The notes under the pieces are model-generated. The model did no database searches and was not told the origin of the DNA. It saw nothing but the letters and a program-made list of their open reading frames with translations. The position numbers were made by a program, and so were the translations under genes. Positions 19,926-30,963 of a stretch of 35,919 nucleotides of DNA are shown here, piece by piece; within the stretch, counting starts at the first letter, position 1, and every line of letters starts with the position of its first letter. This stretch comes from Gamarada debralockiae (taxonomy: Eukaryota; Ascomycota; Leotiomycetes; Helotiales; Hyphodiscaceae), in contig NXFV01001203.1 in NCBI GenBank assembly GCA_002803225.1, forward strand, positions 1-35,919. Direction: 5' to 3'.

Positions 19926-22620
19926 ATGGCTTCATTCAATATTTGGCATGTGACCAGAGCAGCGTTGCTCTCGCTCGCAATCTACCAGAATGAAGTATCT
20001 GCTCAAGGAAACATCACAGCAGATAGTTATTTCTATGGACAATCACCGCCTGTTTACCCTTCGCGTAAGAATTTCTACTCCACTCACTCAGATCGCCTCG
20101 CTGACTCGCTCACAGCACCAATGCCCGGTGTTGGTTCATGGTCATCAGCCTACTCGAAAGCTGTGGCGCTCGTTTCCCAGATGACACTCGATGAGAAAGC
20201 AAACATCACTGTTGGATACACTCCAGATAGTGGATGCTCTGGGGTGACTGGATCCGTTCCACGGCTCAACTGGCCTGGCCTCTGTCTTTCAGATGCCGGC
20301 AATGGATTGCGAAATACCGACTTCGTAAACAGTTGGCCAAGCGGAATTCACGTTGGAGCTTCATGGAATCGGAATCTAGCCTATCAAAGAGCCCTGCATA
20401 TGGGTACGGAGTTCAAGACCAAGGGTGTGAACGTTGCTCTAGGTCCCGTTGTTGGTCCATTGGGAAGAGTTGATGAGGGAGGGAGAAACTGGGAAGGGAT
20501 CAGCAATGATCGTAAGTCTCACTCCCGATTTACCTAACGTTTCTGATTATATTTTAGCATATCTTGGAGGTCAGCTTGTCGCTGAGACCGTCCGAGGAGT
20601 CCAAGGAGCCGGAGTTATCACCTCAGTGAAACATTACATTGGGTACGAACAGGAAACTAATCGGAATCCAAGTTCGAACGTTTCTGCGGTATCATCTAAC
20701 ATTGATGACAAAACTCTTCATGAGTTGTATCTTTGGCCATTCCAAGATGCAGTTCATGCTGGTGCTGGTTGCATCATGTGCTCGTACAATCGAATCAACA
20801 ATTCTTATGCGTGCCAAAACAGCAAGACCTTGAACGGCATGCTGAAGATCGAGCTTGGATTCGAAGGATTTGTTGTGAGTGATTGGGGCGGCCAACGTGA
20901 GAATATCTTTTTGTAGGGACGATATTCCCGTCTGACAAGATACAGACACCGGGCTGTCCTCTGCGGAAGCAGGATTAGATGTCGCGATGCCAGATTCGGA
21001 TTACTGGGGACCTTCTGGTGGTAATCTGACAATCGCAGTGAATAATGGTAGCTTGGCTGAGTCTCGAGTCACTGACATGGCAACTCGAGTCATCGCCGCA
21101 TGGTATCAGATGGGCCAAGACGTGAGTGATCTCATCATAAGCACGGATTCAACACTGACCAATTCGCAGCAAGGCTTTCCTGCGCAAGGAATCGGCATGC
21201 CACTTGATTACTTAGCTCCGCATAAACCCATCTACGCACGAGATCCCTCCTCAAAATCAGTTCTTCTCGATGGCGCCATGGAGGGCCACGTGCTTGTCAA
21301 GAATATCAACAACTCGCTACCACTTAAGAGCCCTAAACTTCTCTCAATCTTTGGGTATGATGCTGTTGCCCCACCTGGAATGGATATTGCTAGTCCGACA
21401 AACTTCCTGGCTCCTTTCACATTTGGATATGAATCTGAACTCAACTACTATGGATTTGTCTCCACTGGAGCATCTCCAGCTTTTGCGCCGAATGGCACGC
21501 TTATCAGCGGAGGCGAGAATACCCTCAGCTCGAAGCTTGAAGCTACTAGGAAACGTCCATGTACTGATTTGAAATAATAGGTGGAAGCGGCGCAAATGCT
21601 CCAGCATATATCTCCGCTCCTTTTGATGCCATTCAGACGCAAGCATATCAAGACGGCACAAGTCTTTTCTGGGACTTCTTGAGTACCGAGCCTGCCATTG
21701 ACGCAAATTCCGATGCCTGTCTAGTATTCATTAACGCGTTCGCTACCGAAGGTGCTGATCGTGTTGGACTTCGCGGTTCGTATCCTGTCTCAAATTTTCT
21801 TGTGGTGTTTCTGACGGCGCTCCCTCTAGATGACTTCTCCGACGGCCTCATAGAGAACGTAGCAGCCAACTGCAGCAACACAATCGTGACAATCCACAAC
21901 GCTGGAATCCGCCTCGTCGACCAGTGGATCGAGCATCCCAATATAACAGCTGTGATCTTCGCCCATCTCCCGGGTCAAGACAGTGGACGCGCTCTAGTCC
22001 AACTCCTCTATGGCCTGCAATCGCCCTCTGGGAAACTCCCTTACACTGTGGCGAAGAACGAGAGCGATTACAACACGCTCTCCCCAAGTTTGCCGGAAGG
22101 CGAATTCCAGCTCTTCCCGCAAAGCAATTTCAGTGAGGGAGTGTACATCGACTACCGAGAATTCGACGCAAAGAACATCACGCCTCGGTACGAATTTGGG
22201 TTTGGTCTTACCTACACCACATTCTCCTATTCCAAACTCGAGATCTCCCTCTTACCTGGAGTCTCGACGGCGTCCATGCCACCAGCTTCACCAATATTGG
22301 AAGGCGGCATCGCATCGCTCTGGGATGTTGTGGCTCAAGTCCATGCCACCGTATCGAATACAGGCTCAGTGGATGCTGCTGAAGTTGCGCAGCTTTATGT
22401 GGGCATTCCGGGAGGACCGGTCAGACAGTTGAGAGGATTCAGTAAAGTTGATATCCCGGCTGGAAGTAGTGTGGAGGTGGAGTTTGATTTGTTGAGGAGA
22501 GATCTGAGCGAGTGGAATGTGGGGGAGCAGAGGTGGATACTGCAGCAGGGAAGTTATCCTATTTACGTTGGCTCCAGTAGTAGGGTTTTACCTTTGACTG
22601 GAACTTTGACTATTGGGTGA
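19926..22620 (+). CDS. Secreted GH3 beta-glucosidase, six exons, 809 aa
   Basis: It removes terminal glucose from cello-oligosaccharides and other beta-glucosides outside the cell. Exons: 19926-20511, 20558-20896, 20946-21121, 21170-21512, 21581-21775, 21830-22620; the sum is 2430 nt, in frame. Four introns are GT-AG (46, 49, 48, 54 nt); the fourth (21513-21580, 68 nt) is GC-AG with a tactgat branch site. Residues 1-26 look like a signal peptide. The GH3 N-domain includes [14 protein letters not shown] and the nucleophile motif [10 protein letters not shown] (Asp304, codon 20881-20883). The C-domain includes [19 protein letters not shown] and [17 protein letters not shown]. The fibronectin-III-like tail has [12 protein letters not shown] and [16 protein letters not shown]. 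Length fits the roughly 800-residue fungal beta-glucosidase group. NxS/T sites are numerous, as in secreted enzymes. An upstream ATG (19875) would lengthen the N-terminus by 17 residues. Confidence 0.9.
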
Positions 22621-24108
22621 TAGAAGGATAGTGTGGGGTTTTACAGTGCAGGTAAATCTACTTACTCCTCAAGGGGCGGGCACGTTAATTATTCGGAAAC
22701 CTTTCCGAATCTCATAAGCTTTGCATTTCTCGGTCGCCTTACCATGCCTGGTGAAGGCTAATAAACTTAATATCTCAGATATCGGAGATGGATTGGAAGG
22801 AAGTGTAGATCCGGGGATTTTCCCCATCTTTACTATGTTCCCCATGTAGCAAAGCTATTCAGGAAATGCTTATGTAATTAGTGAAGCTAGATGGAAAACC
22901 TCCTCCTGAAGTACTGTACATCATCATCAATCATATCAATACAGACATCAATGAACACACTGAACCACTGCTGCCAACACCTCTATTCCTGACACAGCCC
23001 TCCGTTACTTCTCTCACGTGATTACCTTGTCCACTGGAAGTTCCTCTCTTACTTCCTGGGAGTATATTGATGGAATTCTATCCTCCACTCCTTCTCACCA
23101 TCTTCTTTCTCTACGTACTCAAGCGAAGTCGCTTCACCGGCCGTCCTGGCTAGTGATAGGGCATCCACTTTCAGTTTGTATTAAACGATAGCGACATTTT
23201 CTCCAACCCTCGGAACAGATATCTCCGACATCTTTGGGTTCTCCGCCTCTGGCAGTCTTTCAAAAAATGAGAAGCCAGAAATGCTGGTTTCGAAGGATAT
23301 CATATTCCGGTTGAGCTCGAGATAAGTCTTATGAGTGGAACTATTAGGTAGAATGTGCGCCTCTAGAGCGTCGCGCTCAAGTCGATGACGCGATTTTTTA
23401 TCCCTCTCTAAGGTTACGGATGATATGAGAGTAGTGGCTTAGGCGATGTAGAGGCGGGACGAGATCAGCGATGTCTGTGTTGAGAGTTTCTTGGGGCCCG
23501 ACGACCGAAGGGTGGTAACTTCGCGAAGACACTTCGAGCTCTGCACTCTTGGAAGACGCTTCGAGCTCTGCGCATGGGTTTCGATGAGATTGGTTATATT
23601 GGTCTATAATTTCACTACTTGCGACATGGCAAGCAGATAACCATAACGTTTGTGAAGCAACTAGGCTAGTGGAAGCTAGGTCGGGAGCAGTAGTAGAGCT
23701 TTGCCGCTGATGGGACGCTCACCATTAGGTGAGAGAACTCAGAGCGTGTAAGATATTTTGCAATGATGTCGGAAGCAATTTATTCGAACCTCGAGACAAA
23801 AAACCGGTAATTTTTAAACGACGCCATTGCCCGATCCGTATTCTATACCAGTCGCCAGTAATCAAATTAAGGCTGTTGATCATTCAATTCGTATACCTCG
23901 CGATAGACAGGATAAGGAAAGTCTCCATCCATCAACTCCCAACCCAGTATAAATAAACCTATCTCCGGTTCTGGTTCTGTCCGATCTAATTCTGCACGAA
24001 GACCAACCTGGCAGCTGAGAAAGTGCATTCAACGTATCAGCACCAGTCCGCTTGGTCCCGCGAGAGGAAGTTTGTATTAAAAGGGGGCCCGGGGAGGTGG
24101 AAGAAGGC
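22621..24108. other. Sparse region with an F-box-like remnant
   Basis: No gene is called. At about 22905-23185 (+) two frames give PPEVLYIIINHI, then YFSHVITLSTGSSSLTSWEY, which resembles the start of a fungal F-box protein. A TGA and a frame change interrupt it. If real, it is a dead fragment. At 23525-23578 there is a two-unit tandem repeat. The rest shows nothing recognisable. Confidence 0.3.
23525..23578. repeat. 27-bp tandem repeat, two units
   Basis: Units 23525-23551 and 23552-23578 share gaagac(a/g)cttcgagctctgc, then diverge. The word cttcgagctctgc is identical in both. No coding context. Confidence 0.7.
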
Positions 24109-24396
24109 TTATGTAGCTGTAGCAGTAAAGGCTTCCACTCTTGAACTAGTGGGCGAGAGAAGAACCAGTCCAAACGCGAAGGTAGCAGTGAAAAGACAAA
24201 TGAGACCGACTAACATTCCGATCGTGTGGATACTGGCGAGGACAGTGATAGCAACGGTGGGAGGAATACAGGCTACAACAGTCATGAATATGGACGTGAC
24301 GCGTGTGGTCCATCCTCCAGGGTACGCGGTAAAGCTATCCTTGACCCCGCCATCTGAAGATCTGGATGACGAAGAGTTCGATGTTGAAGTTGACAC
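24109..24396 (-). pseudogene. C-terminal remnant of a DUF6594-like membrane protein
   Basis: The frame has a polar start, then two hydrophobic helices (VTSIFMTVVACIPPTVAITV and GMLVGLICLFTATFAFGLVL). They are followed by the pattern SSRVEAFTATAT, the same order as the C-terminal end of fungal DUF6594 proteins (two or three helices and a short R-x-E-x-F-x-A-T-A block before a last helix). The last helix is missing: TAA follows directly. The long cytosolic N-terminal domain expected upstream (24400-24700) is not recognisable. Homology is judged by eye only, so this is tentative. Confidence 0.45.
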
Positions 24397-25146
24397 GGTG
24401 GGCCCGCTTGATGCACTGTCACTTATCTTCTCAGTGTCCTCGCGGGTTGGTAGCTAGTCTGAACGTCCGTGGAAAATGGAACGAGGTGATTCCAAGCAGG
24501 TTTGCAAATTTGCCAACTTCAATCGAAGTGGTCTTATGTAATGCATGGATAGGATATGGTAGAGTGGAATAAAGCTGTGCTTTCACCCAGAGGGTAAAGC
24601 CATCTGGTCTCTGTCCCTCGTAAGGTACAATCAAGTGCTCTTGAAGCTTGTTCTAAGTCTCTTCGCACTCAAGGTTCGGAGACTTAAGCAGGCCAGTAAA
24701 GACGTCCACGATTAGCTACGACAGTCGTTTCTTATCTCCCGAGGAATCCCCTGCGTCACCCAATGTGTATGATCTTGGGCTGGAAAAGCCGGGTGAGGAC
24801 AGTAGCTCATCCGTCTTATTTGGCATTCTCTCAGAGTGTTGACGTTCCAATCGTCAGCGTCGGGGAGTGCCAATATTTTCAAGAATTGTGGATGCGCCGC
24901 ATCTTTGAACAATATCAAGTCCGATTTTTCTTCTGGTGGGGGGAACTCAACTTTACTTGCTGTATTTTTCTAGGACATTTTGGATTTGGAGCATAATAGT
25001 CCTTTGTTCGGGCGTGGGGTGGTGGCTTGGGCCGGTGTACTCCCGTCTTAGGTTTTATTCTAGTACAGCAACTATTGTATCTATAGATGGTGAACTAGAA
25101 GAGTTGGGCACGACGAAATCAAGGCAAACCAGGAAATGGGCAAAAT
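24397..25146. other. No gene recognised
   Basis: Several short frames on both strands lack motifs. A minus-strand frame (24431-24634) and a plus-strand one (24763-24996) are not supported by splice signals or domains. Confidence 0.4.
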
Positions 25147-25359
25147 ATGGCTGCCAAAGCCAAGGGAGAGCTCAATGGCAATCTCGCTAACGGTGAGCTG
25201 TTGAAGTTAGCTGAAGCGTATAAGAGTAAGGCCGCACACGAAAAGGCCGAGGATCTTAATTTGGGCGGAGCGAAAATCCAAACTCGGCCAAATTCGCAAG
25301 GCAGACGAAGCTGGCAAACTGTAGATGCTGCTAGATTCCGAGAGTATAGGACAACGTAA
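25147..25359 (+). other. ORF truncated by the Tc1/mariner insertion
   Basis: An ATG frame of 70 codons, Ala/Lys/Glu-rich and helical (MAAKAKGELNGNLANGELL), runs exactly into the transposon. Its TAA stop (25357-25359) consists of the TA target site plus the first base of the element. Beyond the element's right TA (26635-26636) the frame would stay open for more than 40 codons. No known domain. It may be a small disrupted gene or chance. Confidence 0.3.
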
Positions 25360-25385
25360 GAGCTTGCGGCGTTACTCGCCGCACC
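25359..25385. repeat. Left terminal inverted repeat of the Tc1/mariner element
   Basis: It starts agagcttgcggcgttac right after TA (25357-25358). Compared with the reverse complement of 26608-26634 it matches at the first 10 positions, mismatches once, and matches at the next 6. Weaker matches follow. Confidence 0.85.
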
Positions 25386-26607
25386 CCCGTGCAAGACCCT
25401 ACCTTCTTGACGCGTCTAACCCCACAACATGCTTAATTCATAAACAAACTTTGTAATTGTATCAAAAATAGAAAAATCTATTCTACCTTTGTCTTCTTTG
25501 CGCGAGCATTAGCGTAGGGATAACTAACGACCTCTGAACGCACTATAATAGGCAGCATGCGAAAGAAGGGAAATTATAGGAAGAAATCGTAAACCTCGCA
25601 CGTCTTCCTAAGTCTACTATTCGAGGCATTTGCAAAGTACCTATGTCTTGAAGAACCCGAAAGCATAAGTAATACATGAAGAAGCCTATTAAGCAGTCAG
25701 AGCTTGAACAAGTTATTCACTAGGTCTTTACATCCTAGGGAAACTAACGCGCCTTATACGCCCGTATCAAAGCAGCTTGCCATATCGAAGCCTAACAGCT
25801 CTCTATAAGACTCTTAGAGCACATGGCTAGAGAAGATGTATAGCTTGCCGACGCCCTTTTATCTCAAAAAACAAGCCAAAAAAAAAACTGGAATCTGTAA
25901 TAAAATATCACTAGGGGGAACAAAGGATTGGAAACATGTTTATAGAGTCACAAGGCAATCTTTGAGACAGGGAAGCGAGGAAGAATTTGGGTTATGCGAG
26001 GGCCAAAGGAAAAGAATTGTTAGACTTGTATTTAATAGTCTATTATAGTTGGTGAGTTAGTGTGATAGTCTGGGGAGGGTTGGGCTAAGATTATAAGACG
26101 TCTCTAGTGTTCGAAGAGGGAAGGCGAGCGATCTAAGTACTGCCTACTTAAATCAAGCCCTTGAGGAGGTAGTCTTTCCGTATTATGACTCATTAAAAGG
26201 GGCTAAGAAGAGGGACTTTATCTTTATAGAGGACAAGACGATAGTTTGTAAAGGTTAGGTTAGGTTAGTAAAGCTTGAAAAGGGGACTAAAGGGTTTGAC
26301 TAGTCTCCCTCGTCTCTTGATTTAAACCTAATCGACAAGGTGTGGAGATAGATGAAGCACGAGATTACGAAATTGAAGAACCCGCTTATAAGTATTAAGG
26401 AGATGAAGAGAGTATTATAAGAGTTATAGTACTAAGTTTAGCTAGAGGATTAAAGATATTTGATAGAGAGGCTCACGTGTAAGATAGAGGACGTTACTGT
26501 AGCAAGGAGCGTGTCTACTATACACTAAATTATAGAGGAATATAAATACTATACAGAATAAAAGACGGTTTATAGATAGCTTTAATATTGGTTAAGAAAT
26601 AAGTTGC

Positions 26608-26634
26608 GGTTGGGCATGTAACGACGCAAGCTCT
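26608..26634. repeat. Right terminal inverted repeat of the Tc1/mariner element
   Basis: It ends gtaacgacgcaagctct, followed by TA (26635-26636), and is the reverse complement counterpart of the left TIR at 25359. Confidence 0.85.
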
Positions 26635-26761
26635 TATAATTGTAGAACCACCGACATCGCTAGCGAAGAAAATTACAACTTTTCTCCATGGAAAAGGGTC
26701 ATAAGGAGGATTGATTTAATTTATGGCCTTGAATCCTGTAAGAAACACACCGTTTCCTGTT

Positions 26762-26808
26762 TCCCGTTTTCTTTTCTTTCTTTTTTTTTTTTTCCCCCTT
26801 TTTTACAT
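26762..26808. repeat. Polypyrimidine tract
   Basis: An almost pure C/T run on the plus strand, including T13 and C5 blocks. It is low-complexity sequence just downstream of the Tc1/mariner insertion and creates artificial Lys-rich frames on the minus strand. Confidence 0.85.
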
Positions 26809-27742
26809 TTAAAGGTTGTTGAGCAATCAACTTTAGGGTATTTTCACGTCGGATATAAGTGCTTAATTTTGTTTTGTTAGCGAATTGGTACTTGTTCGAG
26901 CTGCTCGAATGAAATGATACATATTTAATGACACACATATGAGGGAACTTTCCGTGATCTTCGCATCTTGCTTGGTTAAGGCTTAATAAGCCCTTTTACG
27001 AGTACGAGGCTTCTCATTTGAGATGAATCGGAAAGGTCAATCAAAACTCTTCACAAAGTATCTCAACACAGTAATCGTAGGAGGGGCCTAGCCCACCACA
27101 CACAACTCACCTCGCACCTTTAGTATGTGAAGCCTCATTTCCTGGCAGAGCTGACATATGGAGTGAAAGAAGTCGTAAACCATTAACATGCATACACGCG
27201 CAGATTAACAGCAAGTGTTTGTATGAATGGGTAAAGGCCAGAGGAACTGTTGATGCCAAGACGGTTGATAGGAAGATTTGCTAAATTAAGCTCTGAAAGT
27301 CCCTGTAAATTTAGCGACGTACGCTAAAATAGCCTCCCGGAGCCTAACCTCGTAAGCAGCTTGGCAGCTCGGCCCCTTCCTTCTTCGTCTACGATACTCT
27401 CTTTAAAATGGAGTATCATGTTTGTCCACTCTCGCATGTTCGATTAGATTATAAACCAAAATTTTCAAGCCAGCTGGCAGGTTGGGTGTGGTCAAGATGA
27501 CGAGAAACCTCTTTCTAAAGACTTTCTGCTTTCAAACCTCCTTGATCACTGGTTACGGTATCGCATCGCAAGAGATAAAAGAAGGTAAGACACACTTGAT
27601 TACGTTCAGGGTTGCGCCTTCTATGAAAATGCGTATCGTATTGACTGGTCCCTGCAATCTAAAAATCATAAAGCGCGAGTGACTGCTATAGTCCTCGACC
27701 CATAAAGTAGCTCCCATACATTTCTCATCCCCAAAGCCACAA
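26809..27742. other. No gene recognised
   Basis: AT-rich sequence with only short frames. The 66-codon frame 27482-27682 begins with a non-ATG codon and has no motif. No repeat or TIR was seen. Confidence 0.45.
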
Positions 27743-28962
27743 TCAAAAGCTCACAGAACTGCCAGAATCTGTAAAGTAGCTTCCCATATCAATCTTCCCA
27801 TTCCAGAAATCCTCCACACAACGTGCCATCTGACCAAGTCTTGCGTCTCCCATTTCCCTGGCTTTCGCTGCCAGTGGACTTGCTGACTCTGCCTCGGTTA
27901 TTGGATGAAGCCATGCGGTGACCTTGAGCAGACGGGTTCTTTTTGCCAACTGGGATATTGTCTTTTCCTGCCACACCTTTGCTATGCTCTGGAGGGACCA
28001 GGAGCATAGTCACCATCACTTCCATTATCATCGCCATCAGTACCTGCATCTCCACCTTGAGTTTGAGCATTACTGACGGTTATATTCCATCGGAACCGGC
28101 ACCTGTAATCTTTGAATAAGGTCCGGGTTTGGATCTACATGAGCTTGTACTGAGGCTGGATAGTGCGAATTTCCTTCGAGTTGAAATTTGCGAACAATTG
28201 CGGGGTGCACTGCGAGAGAAATGTTAGAGAACATCCTATCCAAATGTGAATTTGAACATATCCATTTTGCGATACTTGCTAAAATAATAATGAGAAGATT
28301 CATTTCCGCGCATCGAAATCTCGACGGAAGAGAAGATCGAGTCACTGGACCGTACGTTTGAAATTGATGTTCCGAAGCACATGCTTGTGACCTTCCTCTG
28401 CGGTCCGTGGTTGAAGCTGCTGTACACAGCGCGTATATCATAGGACTTTCCTGCAGCGTTGTGTACAAACAGGTGCTCAATGATAGGCATTCTGCGAACA
28501 CGCTCTCGGAAGTATGCAATCCGTTAAGTACGGGTGGTGAATGGGTGCAGCTGGCGTGTGAGCAGATCGTTGGCCGTGAAGCGCTCCTCGCTGAAAATGT
28601 AATTGTGGAAATTAGCATTTGGAACCAAACTAACAGAGAAAGGCGATGGCTTAAATATACCCAACGATGGTAAGGCCCAGCTCAGACAAAACTCTTTGTG
28701 AGACTCTTTTCCATGGCGTTATGAATCGCGGTGACTTCTTCATCAAAGACCCTCCACGAGCCTGGCGTGTTATGCCAGGCCAAGTGTAAAGCGGCTGCTT
28801 TGCCATTTCTCCATCCATTATCAACTTGCTTTCAAACAATCTATTCACGAAATTTGTGATGTTACGCTGCGCCTCAGAAGTTATTGGACCCGTATAATCC
28901 CGGGGATGAAACAGACTACCGATACGAGAGCAACAGATGTTCGGGCATAAATAACTGCCCAA
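27743..28962 (-). pseudogene. Scrambled coding-like region, family unknown
   Basis: Minus-strand pieces look protein-like but jump between frames. One is NFVNRLFESKLIMDGEMAKQ with PLYTWPGITRQARGG (about 28770-28880). Next comes DEEVTAIHNAMEKSLTKSF (about 28690-28745) and RERVRRMPIIEHLFVHNAAG (about 28430-28490) running on to SDSIFSSVEISMRGNE, with an in-frame TAA near 28530. Last are VQAHVDPNPDLIQRLQVPVP (about 28085-28145) and an Asp/Gly-rich linker. A splice-like path exists (gttcaa...ctcgcag near 28200-28256), but stops upstream remain. I do not recognise a family. It is most likely a decayed gene lying behind the SAGA subunit gene. Confidence 0.35.
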
Positions 28963-29142
28963 GCCAAGAGCGAAAGACTGAGGGAAGAAATTTATGGGTT
29001 CACTATGCTACCTTTCCAACGCCCTATATGTATGTATCCCAGCCGTCTGGGTCCAGACAGAAAATCATGTTCTCGTAATACGCCTATCCATGCAGTCTCG
29101 CTCCAAAGTATGTAACCTTTTCCATCCAAGTCTCCCATACCA

Positions 29143-30493
29143 TCAGTTAGGAGACGATAAAGTCTGACTGCTCTCACTCTCCGGATCCCCTTCCGCCTTC
29201 TTGACCTTAATCTTTGCCAGATCCGGTGCTCCCACCGGTGGCAGGTTAGGTTTCACACCGCCCTTCCCATGCAACCACTTCTTCTTACTCCCCAAGTTCT
29301 CCTTCCCCTTCTTCATAACACCCTTAAGCTTCTTCTTCGGCTCAACAACCACTGTCCCATACTCCCGGTCATTATCATCATCTCCGTCATCGTCCTCGTC
29401 CTCACTGTTCGGAACCTTCTGCTCAAAGCTAAGATTCGAGCTCAACATCTGGGAAGCTGGCTTCATCATCTTGGGAGCCTTCAACTTGGTCGCCGCCGTC
29501 TTCTTGGTCAGTTTCTTCTTCTTCTGTGGCGATGAATCCGAATCGAAATCGTCGCCGGCCTCCCGTTTGTTGGGACTGCTCTTTCCCTTCACATTCGCTC
29601 CTCCTGGCACGGGTGTTCCATTTCGACTTCCTGGTGGTGTAGTCCCATTCTGACTTCCATTTGAATTGCCATTCTGTATCTTCAACAACGCCGTTCTAGA
29701 GGAATCTCGTCCACCACCACCAATGCACTTCACCATATGATTGTTCATCCGCTTTATAGGAAGGAAGGTGTTGCAATTGTGACATTTGGCGTGCGGGAAT
29801 GGTATAGGTTTGGCAGGTCCTTCGCTGGGTGGTGGAGATGTACCGGGTGACTCTTGGCTTCCAGATGGCGTGCTCTCCGTAGTTTGTGCCTTCAACGGGT
29901 TAATCATATCCTTCTTCTTCTTCCCTCTGCCCGGCCCCTCCGGCACAAAAGTCTGCCCGTAAATATCGTGGTATGGTTTGTCTATGAAAGGCCGCTTCTT
30001 GCAGTATTCGATCCCAGGTTCGGGTTTCCTTGCTCCATTGCCGTCGGTTGGATGGAGGAGTCGAGGCAGGCCGCATTTCGGACAGCGTATTTCGTGGACG
30101 TTCTTCAGAGGGTTTCCTGTCAGGAACACCTCTCCATAACTGTATACCGCCGCTTCTGTTTTGACTATTGCAGGGTCTGTTCCCGTGTCCACCTGCTCGT
30201 CGAGAGGCGCCGCGGCGGCTTCTTCGACCATTTGCTCAACGATGATTGCCGCCGAATTGGCCCGTGCTATCTTCTCTTCTCGGTGGGTATTAAGGACAAT
30301 GTCGTGTATGATATTGTACATAATGTCGTCGAGAACCGCATATGCCTGGGGACGTTAGTTCAGTACTTCCCAGGCAACACAGACCGTAGCAATTTGAAAA
30401 TAGAAAATTTACCAATTCTCCCAAATCATCCGCAGGCCCATCATCGCCAGCGACTACGAGGCCGTTTTGTGGAAAGCTTTCGTTGGCAGGCAT
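29143..30493 (-). CDS. SAGA-associated factor 11 (Sgf11)-like protein, 427 aa
   Basis: Two exons: 30413-30493 (27 codons) and 29143-30345; intron 30346-30412 (GTAAAT...CCCAG, 67 nt, phase 0). The splice restores an N-terminal helix DDLGELAYAVLDDIMYNIIH, the Sgf11 signature by which the protein anchors in the SAGA deubiquitinase module with Ubp8, Sus1 and Sgf73. A zinc finger C215-x2-C218-x11-H230-x3-C234 (CHNCNTFLPIKRMNNHMVKC) matches the Sgf11 finger that contacts the nucleosome. A second cysteine pair C115-x2-C118 (RCPKCGLPRLL) with C142 lies between. The C-terminus is low-complexity, with KKKK clusters and an acidic DEDDDGDDD run. Yeast Sgf11 is far shorter; longer forms are usual in filamentous ascomycetes. 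Expected role: nuclear, H2B deubiquitination and transcription activation. The chosen ATG (30493) is the closest in-frame one before the helix; another lies at 30580. Confidence 0.8.
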
Positions 30494-30963
30494 CCTGTGT
30501 TGGACCCTCAAGAACGGGCTGGGTTGCAGCGTGCGGACTCGGGAAAAGGAACGTTTGTAATATTTAAGGAGGATGTGCAATGAGCTGCAAGGATGATGGG
30601 GGAGATAAAAACATGAGAGGGCATTTTATTTCCGACCCTCAGCAACGATGGCACATTGTTCCCATACTGATATTGTCGGTGTTGAGGCTCAAGATGCGGA
30701 CAATTGGTTGCTGGCTGGCTGGTATTATTGTGATGAAACCCACAGCTCACGTTGATGCTGGAAATACTGCCGACGCTAAAATTTAAGTTTGGGGGAAGGC
30801 GGTGTCTGAATCGGGCAACGTAACTACCACCCAATCGTCATCTTTCAACAATGGAATTCACGAGGCCACATACTTTCTCTTACAGCATGGATTTTACACT
30901 CTTTACATTTCTAACTTGTTTACTTTGAATTGTCTCATGATTTGAAGAAGGATTCCCTACACG
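30494..30963. promoter_or_regulatory. Divergent promoter region between the Sgf11-like and GNAT genes
   Basis: 470 bp separate the start codons of two genes read away from each other, so both promoters must lie here. CCAAT-type words occur (for example ccaatcgtca near 30831). No clear TATA box was seen. Frames on either strand here (30508-30834, 30580-30786) have no motif. Confidence 0.5.

Larger units (their letters stand above)
25359..26634 (+). mobile_element. Tc1/mariner-type element, full length but dead
   Basis: The 1276-bp element is flanked by TA on both sides (25357-25358, 26635-26636). Its TIRs share agagcttgcg, one mismatch, then cgttac. The transposase remnant is on the plus strand: HTH-like stretch (KKPIKQSELEQVIH near 25680; RLPKSTIRGICK near 25600), VIVWGGLG (about 26063-26086), ALEEVVFPYYDSLKGAKKRD (about 26160-26209), FIFIEDKTIV, and a changed DDE-end signature SLDLNLIDKVWR (canonical SPDLNPIEKVW) followed by MKHEITKLKN. 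Stops are many and are almost all explainable as Trp or Gln codons changed by G to A or C to T, and Pro to Leu changes fit C to T. This is the pattern of repeat-induced point mutation. Size and structure fit a complete, once autonomous copy. Confidence 0.85.

Noticed and set aside
28070..28618. 182-codon minus-strand ORF
   Set aside because: As one continuous frame its first half looks unnatural (Ser/Cys-rich), whereas the more protein-like text is in another frame there. I kept the region only as a scrambled relic.
29854..30567. 237-codon plus-strand ORF
   Set aside because: It lies antisense to the Sgf11-like coding exon and owes its openness to the codon composition there; it has no motif of its own and crosses the mapped intron.
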